Below, piece after piece: positions 1 to 11,290 of a stretch of 64,000 nucleotides of DNA. The position numbers were made by a program, and so were the translations under genes. The notes under the pieces are model-generated. The model saw only the letters and a program-made list of their open reading frames with translations, was not told the origin of the DNA and made no database searches. Location: assembly GCA_030490835.1 (NCBI GenBank), contig CM059971.1, forward strand, positions 70,264,224 to 70,328,223. The letters run 5' to 3'. The DNA comes from Annona cherimola. Its lineage: Eukaryota; Streptophyta; Magnoliopsida; Magnoliales; Annonaceae. How positions within the stretch are numbered: position 1 is the first letter of the stretch; every line of letters starts with the position of its first letter.

Positions 1-1
1 T

Positions 2-129
2 GTGCAAGATTGGCCATTTATGCTGGGATGCAGTGATAGTAACCTAGTTGTGCAGTGGATTGGATTACCAGGCAAGATACCGAACCTCCCCATTGGCTTT
101 GAGACCTTGTTGGATGGATTGGAGAAGTG
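2..129 (+). other. Open reading frame tail running in from the window edge, unassigned
   Basis: A reading frame is open from base 2 to a TGA at 127-129, giving about 42 residues that include WIGLPGKIPNLPIGFETLL and end in LDGLEK. The composition looks protein-like (mixed hydrophobic and charged residues, no low complexity). It could be the last exon of a gene, or a transposon fragment, cut by the window edge. I do not recognise the family. A possible further exon follows a T-rich AG acceptor near 328-329, but no coding case can be made for it. Confidence 0.2.
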
Positions 130-659
130 ACATGCGTATGATGCATTGATGCGTGCTTGGGCATCAACATATGTTTCGTATAGATTTAAAATTGATTTGG
201 TTCTGTGATTTAATTTATGTTTTGTCAATCCTTCTACATATTGTTTATTTAAGTTTTGCCCATTTACATTTATATGTTCTACTTACCGAATTTGCTCATA
301 TTTGTCCTATTTTGTTAATTTTTTTAGGCAACAGATATGTGAGTGGAGACCAATATGGAGTTGGTGTACCAAATGAGGTTAGGACTAATAAGTGGAAATT
401 AATAACATATTTTGTGGACATTTTATATAAATTTGGTGGGTAACTAATTGAGTTTAATGTGAAATTTAATTTAAAATATGTTTTTGCAACAATTGGGTAT
501 TAAATGTTAATTTCAAGTTATTTAAATAATTTTTATAATCTTTTGGTTTGAAATTATATTTTGTTTGTTGCTATGAAATTAAATGGGCTTGAAATAATTT
601 TTATAGTGATAACCCACTAATGATTTTTGATGAATTAATGATTTAAATATTTTTTATGC

Positions 660-1261
660 AGGTTTATAAGTTCAAGTGGGCCCCACGAGGTCATATGCCT
701 ATCTGGACCATTAAAGCATCAGCTCAAAACCATCACCGTCCATCACCAAGCTGCCCAGCCTCTACAATCTAACCGTCCATTTCCGTGAACAGCAGCAAAA
801 ATCAAGCCATCCAGAAATTAACGGCCAGAGATCATGTAAGCTGTCCATTGAAGGATGGACAATTATAGGCATGCGAGTGAGTCAATTTGCAGAACAGAGC
901 CAAGTAATGAGGCAAGTAGATTGGCGCCTAGGCGCCACCCTACATGCCTTAGCCAAAGTTTCCGGCACCTCACACGGTAGAATTGCTTCTAGTAAATTGG
1001 CGCCCAGGCACTGACTTGGGGCGCCTAGGCGCCATGGCATGAGCATGTAAGAATTTTAGACGACTTTTAAGTCATAAAACTTTCAGGGAGTTGGCGCCCA
1101 GGCGCCGACATGGGGCACATAGGCGCCACGACACAAGTAAGCAGGGCATCTGTACGTGTGGGTTTCTGCATGTGTGCTACGCAGGCTGATTAGTTTAAAT
1201 AGAAACCTAGAGATTCATGTGGGAGAGCAGAGAGTTGACGATAGAATTTTGAGAGAGAGTA

Positions 1262-1297
<36 letters not shown>

Positions 1298-1480
1298 AAA
1301 GAGGAGGAGAGCACGGACAAGAGGCGGACCGACGAGTTGCGTGAAGCGGCCAACACACCATCAGAGGCTTTAAACCAATAAGCTTTCCTCTCTTTTCTCT
1401 TTTTAATTTTTATTGTCTTGTTTAAGATGGATTTTGATTTTGATTTTATTTTAGACTTAAACATGCTTGGTTAAACCCTA
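660..1480. repeat. GC-palindrome region with GA microsatellite, probably LTR-like
   Basis: This stretch is much richer in GC than its surroundings and carries GGCGCC palindromes. The perfect 14-bp palindrome GGCGCCTAGGCGCC occurs at 923-936 and 1020-1033. A one-mismatch version lies at 1093-1106, and half-copies near 999 and 1120. A (GA)n microsatellite runs from about 1262 to 1298. The short open frames here are by-products of that repeat. The spacing of the palindromes and the GC island fit the untranslated part or LTR of a retrotransposon. No coding domain or paired LTR is visible, so this is inference. Confidence 0.35.
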
Positions 1481-2400
1481 AATCTAAGGTTTAGGATGTA
1501 ACATGCGTATAAATTTTTTTATTTATTTATGATGGATATTGTTGTTAATTTAATATCTTGTGATTTTAGTGCTTGCTTTGTACATGAGCCCGTACTTTAG
1601 CATGATTCCATATATTATGTGATGAAACCGAGATGTGAAAATCTAATATACGATAATCAATATATTAAACCTAAAAATCTAAGACCATGAGAATAGACAT
1701 GATGACCTTGAGGAAGTCCATGAACGAACCACAGAACTTAATGGATTCTAATTAACTTAATCCCATGAGAATAGGTGGTTAAGAAAATTAGGGTACGCCT
1801 TGTAGGTTTCGAGAGAAGGTGCAAAGATAAATTAGGATTTGTTCTCCTTTAACAAATAATATCCAGATTAAATAATTATACCACTACCCATTGGAAAAGA
1901 CGCATGTGAAATCCTAGACCCTAGGTACTCGCACTCTCATTCTCGACTTGTTCTAATTTGCAATTTTCTCTTCCCATTTTTATTTCTTTTCTATTTTATT
2001 TACTATATTCTCTTCTTACTTATCTATTCAATTTTATATCCGACACGAAAGCGTTTAAAAGTAAAGTTTATAGTCCCGAATTCCCCGTGGATTGATAATG
2101 TATATACTATAATCTACGACTTGTGCACTTGGGTGAGATTACGAACAAGGACTTGATGAATCCAGATCTAAAATGATCTATTTTGATTTAATTTTTAAAG
2201 GGTAATTAGTGAAGATATGAAGTATCTATTATATGGATTTAATTATTGGGATTTAGTTTAATTTGAAATTAGTGATATATCTGGTTCATGATGGTTTAAG
2301 GAATTACGTTATTATACTTGTGTATGTTTTCTCATTATTATCGATCCTATACTTTAGTGGCGACCATTAACTTTGTCGGCGGGGCGTTCCAATAGGATAT
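1481..2400 (+). repeat. Possible degenerate LTR/leader remnant, no gene seen
   Basis: No open frame of note. The segment around 2070-2150 (GAATTCCCCGTGGATTGATA, then a CTTGTGCACTTGGGTGAG run) resembles the 3' ends of plant Ty3/gypsy LTRs of the Tat/Athila type. It is decayed, and no primer-binding site or second LTR was found. A GC-rich phrase at 2357-2390 (GGCGACCATTAACTTTG) is the only other distinctive piece. The assignment is weak. Confidence 0.2.
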
Positions 2401-3867
2401 AATAATTAGATTAAAGATCTTGATCAATGCATCTAATTGCAATAAGAATTTAGTGTACCCACTGTAATGAATCATTTTCTTTAAGTTTTTATTATAAATT
2501 ATTAATCTAAATATATTTAACATATAAACTAACTTTTACTATTTTTTAAAAGTATATATATATTATTTAAAATTTTTAAACATAGAGGTCACTTTTAAAT
2601 GTAGATAAAAAGTATTTAAAATTATTTCACTCATACATATAGATTCTAAATATATAGGAAGAAGTTAAGAAATAATTAAAAATAAAAAATTATAGAAAGT
2701 GAGAATTTTTAATATGAAAATGTTTGCAATAAACAAATACCCCTAATTATCACATATCATTGCTCGAAAATATTTATTTATTTACTATAATGCATTAGGA
2801 TTTAGAATTTAATAAGAGTTTCCTGAAAATATATTTTAAAAATGTTTTTCATATAAAATTTTTAAAAAATTGATACAATTTTTTTCCTATATGCAATGTA
2901 TGCACGCTTTAGTCATTAATTTTTGAAAATTTAATTTGACCTTTCTACTTAAATTTTTATTTAGATAATTCGTAAATTAATTTTTTTATTTTTGATTTTT
3001 CATGAAAAATATATATTTTTTTAAATTACAAAATTTCAAAATCATGGTTTGCATATTTATAAAATGAGTTAGTAAATTTAAATCTTTCGCAAAATACACA
3101 CACTTATATAGTTTATTTTGAAAATATTCAAATCGGGTGTGCAAAAAATACAAATATACAAGATTACATATTATATATAAAAGCCTAATAATAATAAATT
3201 TAAAATATTCACTAATATATAAATATTGATATTTAATGATATTTTAATTGAAATAATTATTTATAATTTATTTTTTTAAAATAATTAATTTTTAGTTTCG
3301 TATAAATTGTATGAATATTAGTTTGGATAATTTTGATTTTAACGATAGAAATTTATTAACATAGTAATATTAGGCGGGTGGGCTGGAGTCTCGGAGCATC
3401 AATTTGCCTTTTTTATGCGGGAGTACTGTGCAAAAATAAAGTCTAGAGAGAGCAGGATGCTATACAAAATCTGCATAGGAATATAAAAGTGATAGATTCC
3501 TTCTCATCAACACAATGCGCGTAATCTTTACCGCTATCAGTCTGTAGGATTATTTGTGGACATTAACAAAAGTTAGATGTATGAAAAATGCAAATACACA
3601 AAATTATTAACCTGCTATATATAAGACCTAATAATAAGAAATTTAAAATATTAATCACTAATATATAAATATTTGTATTTGATTGCATATATTTGAAAGG
3701 TTTAATATGAATTTTGTTGAAATAATAATTTATAATTAATTTTAATAAAATTCAGTGGTTGATATGTATTAAATGTTTTTACATAAATTATAAGAATATT
3801 ATTTTAGATAATTTCAATAATTTTATATTGATATAATTTAATTTAAATTAATATTTTTTTATTTATA
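2401..3867. other. AT-rich intergenic DNA, no gene seen
   Basis: Very AT-rich, with short local repeats: an ACTAATATATAAATATT phrase recurs near 3211 and 3657, and the flanking text is similar. This suggests an old duplication or a repeat family. No coding, RNA or defined element structure is visible. Confidence 0.5.
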
Positions 3868-5058
3868 TGCTGCTAGATGTCTTTAGACACTATTAGGTAT
3901 TGTTAGATGTCTTTAAACGTTGTTAGATGTCATTAGATGCTATTAGATGCTGTTAGATTTGGATGAATTTAATTAAATTTTATTAAATAAGTTTTAATTA
4001 TTGTATTTAAGGTAAAAATAATCTTATAAGAAGCTCAAGAATATATTACCAATGTTAAATTAAGATTATCATATTAATTATAAAAATTAGATCTTGTTAA
4101 ATTTTATTAGATGCTATTACATGTTATTAGATGTTGTTAAATCCTATTAGTTGTTATTAGATATTGTTAGATTTAGATAAATTGCATTAAATCCTACTAA
4201 ATAAGTTTTAGTTAATGTATTTAAGATATAAATGATCTTATAAGAAGCTTAGTAACATATTACTAGTGTTAAATTAGCATTATCGTATTGTTATTAAATA
4301 TTGTTAGATGTTGTTAGACATTGTTAGAGTCGTTAGACACTGTTAGATACTGTTAGATTTAGATGAATTTAATTAAATCTTATTAAATAAATTTTATTTT
4401 TTGTATTTAAGGTATAAATGATATTATAAGGAGCCTAGGAACATATTACAGTATTAAATTGGGATTATCATATTAATTATAAAAATTAGATGGTATTACA
4501 TTCTGTTAGATGTTGTTAAATATTATTAGATGTTAGATATTGTTAGATTTAGATAAATTTATGTAAATCTTATTAAATAATTTTTAATTAATGTATTTAA
4601 GATATAAATGATCTTATAAGGAGCCTAAGAATATATTACTGGTGTTAAATTAGGATTATCATAATAATTATAAAAATTAAATAGTGTTAGATTCTGTTAG
4701 ATGCTGTTAGACATAGTTAGATCCTGTTAGACATCGTTAGATATAGTTAAATACTGCTAGATATCATTAGACGTTGTTAGATATTGTTAGATATAGGTAG
4801 ATCCATAAGATTCGAGTAACTAAGCTCTAAAACATATAACAAAGACATAAATAACTTTATAAAGAGTAAAAAAATATATTGTTTGTTAAATTACGATTAA
4901 CGTATATATAATAAAAGTTATATATTATTAGATGTCGTTAGATTTCAGTACATACTGTTAGGTTCTTTTAGATGTCATTAGATGTTATTAGATTTCATTA
5001 GATTATGTTAGATGTTGTTAGATTCTATTAGATGTCGTTAAATATTATTAGATTTGGT
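3868..5058. repeat. Compound tandem array: 10-bp TTAGATG runs alternating with a ~125-bp spacer
   Basis: Runs of a roughly 10-bp motif (TTAGATGTTG and variants such as TTAGACATTG) occupy about 3868-3958, 4088-4172, 4292-4358, 4486-4548, 4681-4803 and 4926-5056. Between them lies a conserved spacer of about 125 bp. The spacer begins with a GATTTAGATGAATTTAATTA-type phrase and contains TGTATTTAAGGTATAAATGA, AGGAGCCTAGGAACATATTA and GTGTTAAATTAGGATTATCA. Successive spacer starts near 3952, 4166, 4355, 4545 and 4784 give higher-order periods of about 190-240 bp. The last unit is the most diverged. No reading frame crosses it. This is a higher-order tandem repeat, not a CRISPR-like array. Confidence 0.8.
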
Positions 5059-6220
5059 AATATTTCAGAAATTTTAAAAATTAATAAAATTTAACATTTT
5101 GAAAATAAATTCAGAAAAAGTTATTATCGAGAGTACCTTATCTACATAGACTTTAAATAACCTAATATATATATTTGATATATAAAATATTTTTTCAATT
5201 TTATCAATTATAATGAAATCTTAGTAAAAAAATAATATTTTCAACATAAATATTTTTAAAATATCAAAAATTGAAAATTTATATCTACATGTGCTTTAGT
5301 GGTTGATCTATCAATTGAATGGAGTAAATTGAAATTTTGTGTGTATTTTACATAAATTTTATCAAAAAATCAAACATACTCAAGTTTTGAAGCAAACATA
5401 CTCACGATGTAAAATGACTACAATAGCCTTGCTTCAATTTTTTCCTCCTTGGAAGCCCTTCCTATGAATTGGGCCCCATTACTGGTATGTTTATACAAAG
5501 TATACCTTAGCGCCCATTATTTTTGAAAATTGTCTCAAGGATTCAAGAAGATACATCTTCCTTTTCATCTATCATATAAGCAACTTACCTTCTAATCTTC
5601 TATATATTAGCATTTTGCCCAAGCATGAAATTCAAAAATGAAAAGGATCACTTTGCAAATATCAATTAAGAAGATTATTGGAGCAACTCACAAATTGATT
5701 TTTTTTTATAGTAACCCATAAAAATCGAAGATTATATTACAAATTACAGATTATAAAGATCACAAAGGTTAACTTGATTTTTAAATCTTTAGTGGAAGAT
5801 GCAAGTAATAGTTCAGATATGTACTTAAAAGAATCGTGAAATAGTTCATAACAGCTCATCAAATCTTATTTTTATCAAGATGCTTTCATTATGAAAAAAT
5901 ATAGGAAATTCAATTGAAAAATGAAAGAAAAAGTGTTCTAAGTTTCAGCAAAATCAAAGAAAATTAAAGTCGTGTTGGAAGTTATAGAAGGAAGCATCTT
6001 TTTAGAAGTAATGGAACACCAAGAAAGTAATTACTAGTTTAGTATTTCAAGGAAAATGCATAACAATGGTTAAAAATATTTTAAAGTAACTTTAATCATT
6101 CATAAAAATTAACTCATTTGTATAAACATAATTTCGACTAGAATAATGATCCTTTAATCCCTAAATGTGTTACTTTTTACTTCAACCATTATAAATAGAT
6201 CAAAAGCGATGAAGTATAGG
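5059..6220. other. AT-rich intergenic DNA, no gene seen
   Basis: No reading frame or element terminus is evident. A G-tract of about 10 bases at 6222-6231 marks the approximate left edge of the LINE that follows. Confidence 0.45.
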
Positions 6221-6229
6221 TGGGGGGGG

Positions 6230-7668
6230 GGGAGGCTAGCTTCCTACGTGACATGGGCATCGATGAATTTTTGTCGTGCAGTCTTGGTGAAGGTGGAATC
6301 TCCAATCTAACTATCATTTACCCCCAAAATCAAACCCTAGAGTGTTCAACGCAGTAGACATTCCGGTTTCTTTGGCTTTCGATGGGGAAGAAGCTAAAAT
6401 ATGCACCACACATCTAAGGCATATGGCGTTGAGAGAGGAAGATCTATTGGTAAAGGAAATCTAGACATTGGCTATAAACTCACGCCAACTCCCAAAGTTG
6501 GATCCAAAAGGTAAGCCATATATCCTTTGCTTGGTATGGACCGATCGAAGCTACAACAGAGATTTGTTTGAAGCCATCGAGTGTAGACATGGAAAACAAA
6601 ATCCCCAATGTCAATCACAGAGGTAGATGACAATCTGTTCAAAATATCATTTAAGACATCGAAGAACAGGGAACAAGTGATGAACGGATGCCCATGGGTG
6701 TATGATAGAAAGATGATTTTAATAGAAAAGCTCAAGAAGCCAATATAGAGAGAGAAGGTTCAACTGTTTTCCACCTTAATATGGCTGCTCATAAAGGACG
6801 CAGCCATAAAGGGAGTCCTTTTTTGGTGGATTGTTTAATTCTTGGCATCATGGTCAGCAATACCTTCCAAAACTATCTCGAAGTGATCCGAAATGACTCC
6901 AATGTCAAGATAAAAGTAGAAATTGATATAAGAGAACCAACCAGGAGAGGCATCTTCATCAAGTGTAGTTCTGCATCAAAATGGTGGATTCCCTTCCAAT
7001 GTGAGAGATTTCCGGTGTTTTGCTATATATGCGGAAAGATTGGAAATGCAAATAAAGAATGTGAAAGATTTATTGAAGAAAAAGAAGAACAATAAGCAAA
7101 CCTGCCATACGGATACCATTTGCATGCTGACTTCAAAACAATGGGTCTCAAGGGAGGCTATGGGCAAGGAAGTAGGGTTAACCCTAAGAACTACATAGTA
7201 GAAATGGATTCCACAGAAGAGAGGAGTTTGAGGTGGATACAGATTTGGAATTAGTGAAGTCGAAAAGAGGCCCAATAAAAGGGAGAGCAAAAGTAAAGGA
7301 GCAAAGCTTAGATCGAAGAATTGTATTGAAGGACAATAAACCATAAGAGAAATAAAAAGGGACAACAGAGGATAAAAGTAAGGGAAGAAACTTTGAATGG
7401 GGTTGTGGGTGGGAGAATCGAATAAGAGAATTCAGAAGATGGAGGGATTAGTACAAGCCAGGGGAATGGAGATGCATTGCAGCCTCAAATTGGGGAAAGA
7501 GTTGAGTATGAAAATGTTGTTTGATGAAATGGAAGAGAGTTCAACCGTAATGGGGGAAGGTAAAGGCTGCATGGGACAAGTGGTCGAAGAAGTGTTAGAT
7601 GGAAAAAGCCTTCAACACTTAAAACTCCAACAGGTAAGGACGGGAAAGAAAATAGAATTGGGTAATAC
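6230..7668 (+). pseudogene. LINE (L1-type) ORF1, 5' half of an interrupted element
   Basis: Conceptual translation shows the plant L1 ORF1 pattern. It has a DUF4283-like stretch broken by stops at about 6360-6780, then an open segment from 6781 (IREPTRRGIFIKC, then WIPFQCERFPVFCYICGKIG). The last phrase is the zinc knuckle (C-x2-C...C) that closes the nucleic-acid-binding domain of ORF1p. The protein would bind LINE RNA. Stops and frame changes make it a pseudogene. It runs straight into the AATAC target duplication of a copia element at 7664-7668; the remainder of the same LINE resumes at 15392. The 5' end is approximate. Confidence 0.75.
7664..7668. repeat. Target-site duplication, left copy (AATAC)
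   Basis: The five bases AATAC lie directly before the copia 5' LTR and are repeated exactly at 15387-15391 directly after the 3' LTR. A 5-bp duplication is the normal signature of copia integrase. Confidence 0.85.
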
Positions 7669-8132
7669 TATTGGAATTTTGGATACACATATATATTAAT
7701 TATATATATACACTATCATAAATAACGACTTAGTTATTTAAAGTGATCTTATAAAGATTTTATGGACTTAAATCATCTAATAAAGTATGGATCTCTCATA
7801 CGTAGAAACCATATAGCCTAATTTCTAATTTCTATTTTTATGATGGACTAAATTAGAAATATGAAAGATAGATTCTCTATATAAACGTTTGTGGTCCTCG
7901 AGTTATGCACTTGTCAGGGTTTCTTTTCAAGCATCCCATCAGTTGAAAAGAGGAGCCACCTTCTCTAGAAAACCCTAGGGCATTAACTTGGAAGACCCAA
8001 AACCACATAATTCAAGTAAGGACTGCATTCATGGATTCAGGTACGCTTCCGCTTATGACTTTTATTTTCTTAGTAATTTAGCATAGAGGATCTTGGTTGA
8101 TTATGGATTTAATCAATATAGTTTTCCCAACA
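7669..8132 (+). repeat. Copia element 1, 5' LTR
   Basis: Starts TATTGGAATTTT (expected TG mutated to TA) and ends CCCAACA. The matching 3' LTR starts TGTTGG and ends CTCAACA. A TATA-like CTATATAAACG phrase near 7877-7887 sits where an LTR promoter is expected. Confidence 0.88.
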
Positions 8133-8134
8133 AG

Positions 8135-8147
8135 TGGTATTAGAGAC
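8135..8147 (+). promoter_or_regulatory. Primer-binding site, initiator tRNA-Met type
   Basis: TGGTATTAGAGAC starts two bases after the 5' LTR. It corresponds to the plant copia primer site TGGTATCAGAGC (complement of the initiator methionine tRNA 3' end), with small changes. Confidence 0.8.
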
Positions 8148-10100
8148 TAATCTTCATGTTGAATTATTGAAAAGTATTTTAGAATCTATTTTTGATCTTC
8201 CAAGGTTTCCTTTTGGATGCAAATAGATTTCCATACAAAAACCTTATCATACGGCTGCCCCAGTTCATCTCTGCCTGGGATTTAAAAAAAAATTTAATAA
8301 TAATTTTTTTTTGAATCCACGCCTGCCACTGCTGGAAACCACCGTCGAAAGAGACAGTCGTTGCCTTTAGCCACATCTTCAGAAATAGCAATGGCTGCCG
8401 CTGTCCATGGATTTAGATTTGGGTTTTTTTGCGGTGTTAAAAATTTAATAATAAAAAAACCCAACATATTTGTCGCTACTGTTTTTCCTTTTTCCGATCT
8501 GCCGTTGCCGGAGGAGTTGCGGCCGGGGCAGCTGGATTGCTGCCGGAAACGGACAACGGCGATGCGCGGGGCGTTGCCGAAAATGTGGAAGACGCGCAGC
8601 GATTTGGATACGGCTGGCTGCTGCTATGCACTGTCGTGACTGCGGAAGCTGCCGGTGTTGATGGCCAGAGAAGAAGTCGTTGCTAGACGGCGGCGACACT
8701 GGCGGGGGCGGACAGTGCTGGATGGGCAGTTGAACACAGCGATGTCGGTGTTGGATAGGCGGCTGGATGCAATGATAGACGGCGGGCAAGCGCCGGAGAA
8801 GACGACAGCAGTGGTGGCGGCGAGCGGCGGCGGCGCACAAGCGTCCGGCGGTGGCATGGGCAGGTGGTTGCGACGGCGGGCGGCAGCATGGGAGTGGCGA
8901 CGACAGCATGGTTACATGACATGGACTAGGGTTAGGGCTTGATTCTGTTTTGGGGGGAAGAGATGGACATTTTTTGCAAAACCCCCTGAACCAGAACTAT
9001 TTTGCATAAGACCCCCGTTCATTAATAATTTGCACATAAGTTTCTTTCTATTAACAATTTGCAAAACATCCCCCAACACCTTTTTTGGTTTGGTCCAGAT
9101 TCAAAGCCCAGTCCAGTAAGCCCATAATAGAACCTATTGGGGCCTAGGCAGGCCTATTTCACAGGCCCAGGCGGAAGCAGCCCAGGCACCCCAAACAAGC
9201 CCAATCCACAAGCTAGTTTCAGTTTAGGCCCAGCCCATGTAGGTGGATCAAATAGTAAGCCCAGGCGGCCGGTCCAGTAGGCCCAAATTACAGAAGGCCT
9301 ACCCATCCGAATTCTGACAGAGGGACACGTGGCGCCCTGATAACCGTCCAAATTGAATTGATCATATTTTATGATCCCTTTATTTGATTTGGACGATCTA
9401 ATATCGATTTTCTATATTTTTGGACATTCTGGATTGAATGGAAGGGTCTGATTAAGCAAAATAGGTCCAAAAATATTAGTTTTTGTGAAATTTACATATA
9501 TGCATGCAATTTTGAATTATATGTGTAATTACTTCATGTGGTTTGTTTATGAATATTTAGAAAGAAAATTATGTCTAATCTCATGTGTTTATGATTCATT
9601 GCTTTCTATTAAAATTTTAGATTAACCAATTTTCATGCAAAATTCAATTTTTGGATCCTTTGAAATTTAAAATTCAAATAATGGTATAAATATTCTTTAT
9701 GAATGTCTGATGTTTTAAAATAAATTAATTGAAACAACATGCTGCCAAAGTAGCCTCTCTTGTGTAGATTAATTTATTTTTGAAACATTAAGATGATTGT
9801 GTGAGTGTAATTCATGCGGATTTTAATCGGCCCAAAGGAAGGTTAATTTTTGGCCGAATTACATTCACACGTGTGGTAATAAATATGTGATAATTATTTA
9901 GCTTTCCATATCAATAATAAGTCGGTCCAAAGAAAGACTTATTATTTGACAAGACTTTATTATCAATATTTGATTACTACAACAAGAGTACCACTTACAA
10001 GTTAATATTTCTGTCCAAAAACTAGATATTAACGTTGTATTAGGTATCTTGTGATGGGCCCTGCCATTATTTGAATTTTACTAAGGTTTTATATGAAACT
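8148..10100 (+). other. Long copia leader with a GC-rich, CGG-repeat segment
   Basis: About 1.95 kb separates the primer site from the first recognisable gag codons. The segment 8490-8940 is strongly GC-rich with CGG/GGC-type repeats and reads open in several frames on both strands as proline-, arginine- or alanine-rich low complexity. None of these frames looks like a real protein. From 9340 onward the DNA is AT-rich again, with a repeated GTCCAAAG/GCCCAAAG phrase near 9830 and 9925. The GC segment may be a captured or inserted sequence. Confidence 0.5.
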
Positions 10101-10389
10101 CATGTAAATATGTTGTTTTGTTCTTTTTTCAGCTAATACATCTTCTACCATATCTATCAACATTAATTCTATTCTCATGCTGAATGGAACTAATTTTAAG
10201 CAATGGAAAGAGAATATAATGATCATTCTTGGCTGTATGGATCTCGACCTTACGTTAAGTGTTAAACAACCCACCCCTCTAACGGCTGCAAGTTCCATCG
10301 AGGAAAAATGAGACTTTGAAAGGTGAGATCGTTCAAATTGCATGAGTCTCATGATCATACACAAATCAATTCCAGAAGCTTTTAGGGGT

Positions 10390-10398
10390 GGCGTATCT
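10390..10398. repeat. Putative 9-bp target duplication of the gag MITE, left copy
   Basis: GGCGTATCT here corresponds to GATATATCT at 10739-10747. Six of nine bases match and all three differences are transitions. The gag frame is continuous if one copy and the element between are ignored, which supports these as the borders. Confidence 0.6.
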
Positions 10399-10738
10399 GG
10401 AGGAAGCTCGTATGCTTTTGGGAGCATGCAGCACTGCATGCTCTCGGGTGCATACACCTATTTTTTTATTATTTTTATTTTTTTTATAAAACTATTAATA
10501 TAAGTGTATTTAATATTTTTATAATTTTTTACCATTTTTGGAGTATTTTAGATATTTATTTTTGATTTTTGAAAATTAGTGACATTTTCAAAAATTTTAA
10601 ATAAATATCTAAAATACTCCAAAAATGGTAAAAATTTATAAAGATATTAAATACACATAGATTAACAATATTGTAAAAAAATTTCAAAAAAAATAAAAAA
10701 AATAGGTGTATGCACCTGGGAGCATACGATTGGGGTCC
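10399..10738. mobile_element. Foldback MITE (Mutator-like) inside copia gag
   Basis: Almost the whole element is one inverted repeat. The left arm (10444-10570) contains GGTGCATACACCTATTTTTT, ATTAATATAAGTGTATTTAA and TTTTTTACCATTTTTGGAG. The right arm (10590-10716) is its complement, ending GGTGTATGCACC. The tips GGAGGAAGCTCGTATGCT and (complement) GGACCCCAATCGTATGCT are equal in length and 12/18 identical. The left tip carries an extra inverted duplication. No coding capacity. The 9-bp flanking duplication suggests a Mutator-type transposase acting in trans. Confidence 0.8.
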
Positions 10739-11290
10739 GATATATCTGACTAAGATACTACTGCAAAGGATTTCCTTAATAAAATAAAAAAGCGCTTTGA
10801 AAAAAGCGATAAGGCTGAAATAAGTATGACTCTGTCAAGCTTAGTTTTAATGAGGTATAAGGGCAAAGGAAATATAAGGGAATATACATCCTTCAGATGT
10901 CTAATATTGCTTCGAAACTAAAGGCACTTGGGTTACAACTATCTGATGATTTGCTGGTGCATTTGGTTTTGATCTTTCTCCTCCACAATTCAGCCAGTTT
11001 AAGATCATCTATAACTGTCATAAAGAGAAATAGTCTCTTAATAAGCTCATTTCACATTGTGTGCAAGAAGAAGAAAGAACGAAGCGAGATAGACCCGAAA
11101 GTGCACACCTGGCAAGTAATTTTAAGGAGAAGACCAAGAAAAGAAAAAAGGATAAGGAAGTTGCAGGAGGGGTGACAAATAAGAAATAATAAAAGAAATC
11201 AACCAAGGAATCAGACTGTTACTACTGTCACACTTCTGGACACCAAAAGAAGGATTGTACCAAATATCATACTTAAAGTGTAAAGAAGGG

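Larger units (their letters stand above)
10101..11290 (+). pseudogene. Copia element 1 gag, split by a foldback MITE
   Basis: Translation gives a typical copia Gag. It starts with an N-terminal LNGTNFKQWKENI (about 10175-10215), then an IPEAFRGG phrase at about 10370-10393. It resumes after the MITE with TTAKDFLNKIKKRFEKSDKA and an IREYILQMSNIASKLK region, and ends in a CCHC zinc knuckle (CYYCHTSGHQKKDC, about 11218-11260). Gag would form the cytoplasmic virus-like particle and package element RNA. It is interrupted by the 340-bp insertion at 10399-10738 and by stops. With the insertion ignored the frame continues across the site. Confidence 0.8.

Noticed and set aside
1156..1464. Short frames rich in RE repeats or Ser-Leu repeats
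   Set aside because: They are translations of the GA microsatellite.
3868..5058. CRISPR-like alternation of repeats and spacers
   Set aside because: The spacers are copies of each other, the short units vary in number, and the genome is a plant's.
8445..8942. Overlapping 77-154 codon frames on both strands
   Set aside because: GC-rich low-complexity sequence is open in several frames at once; none shows a domain or normal protein composition.
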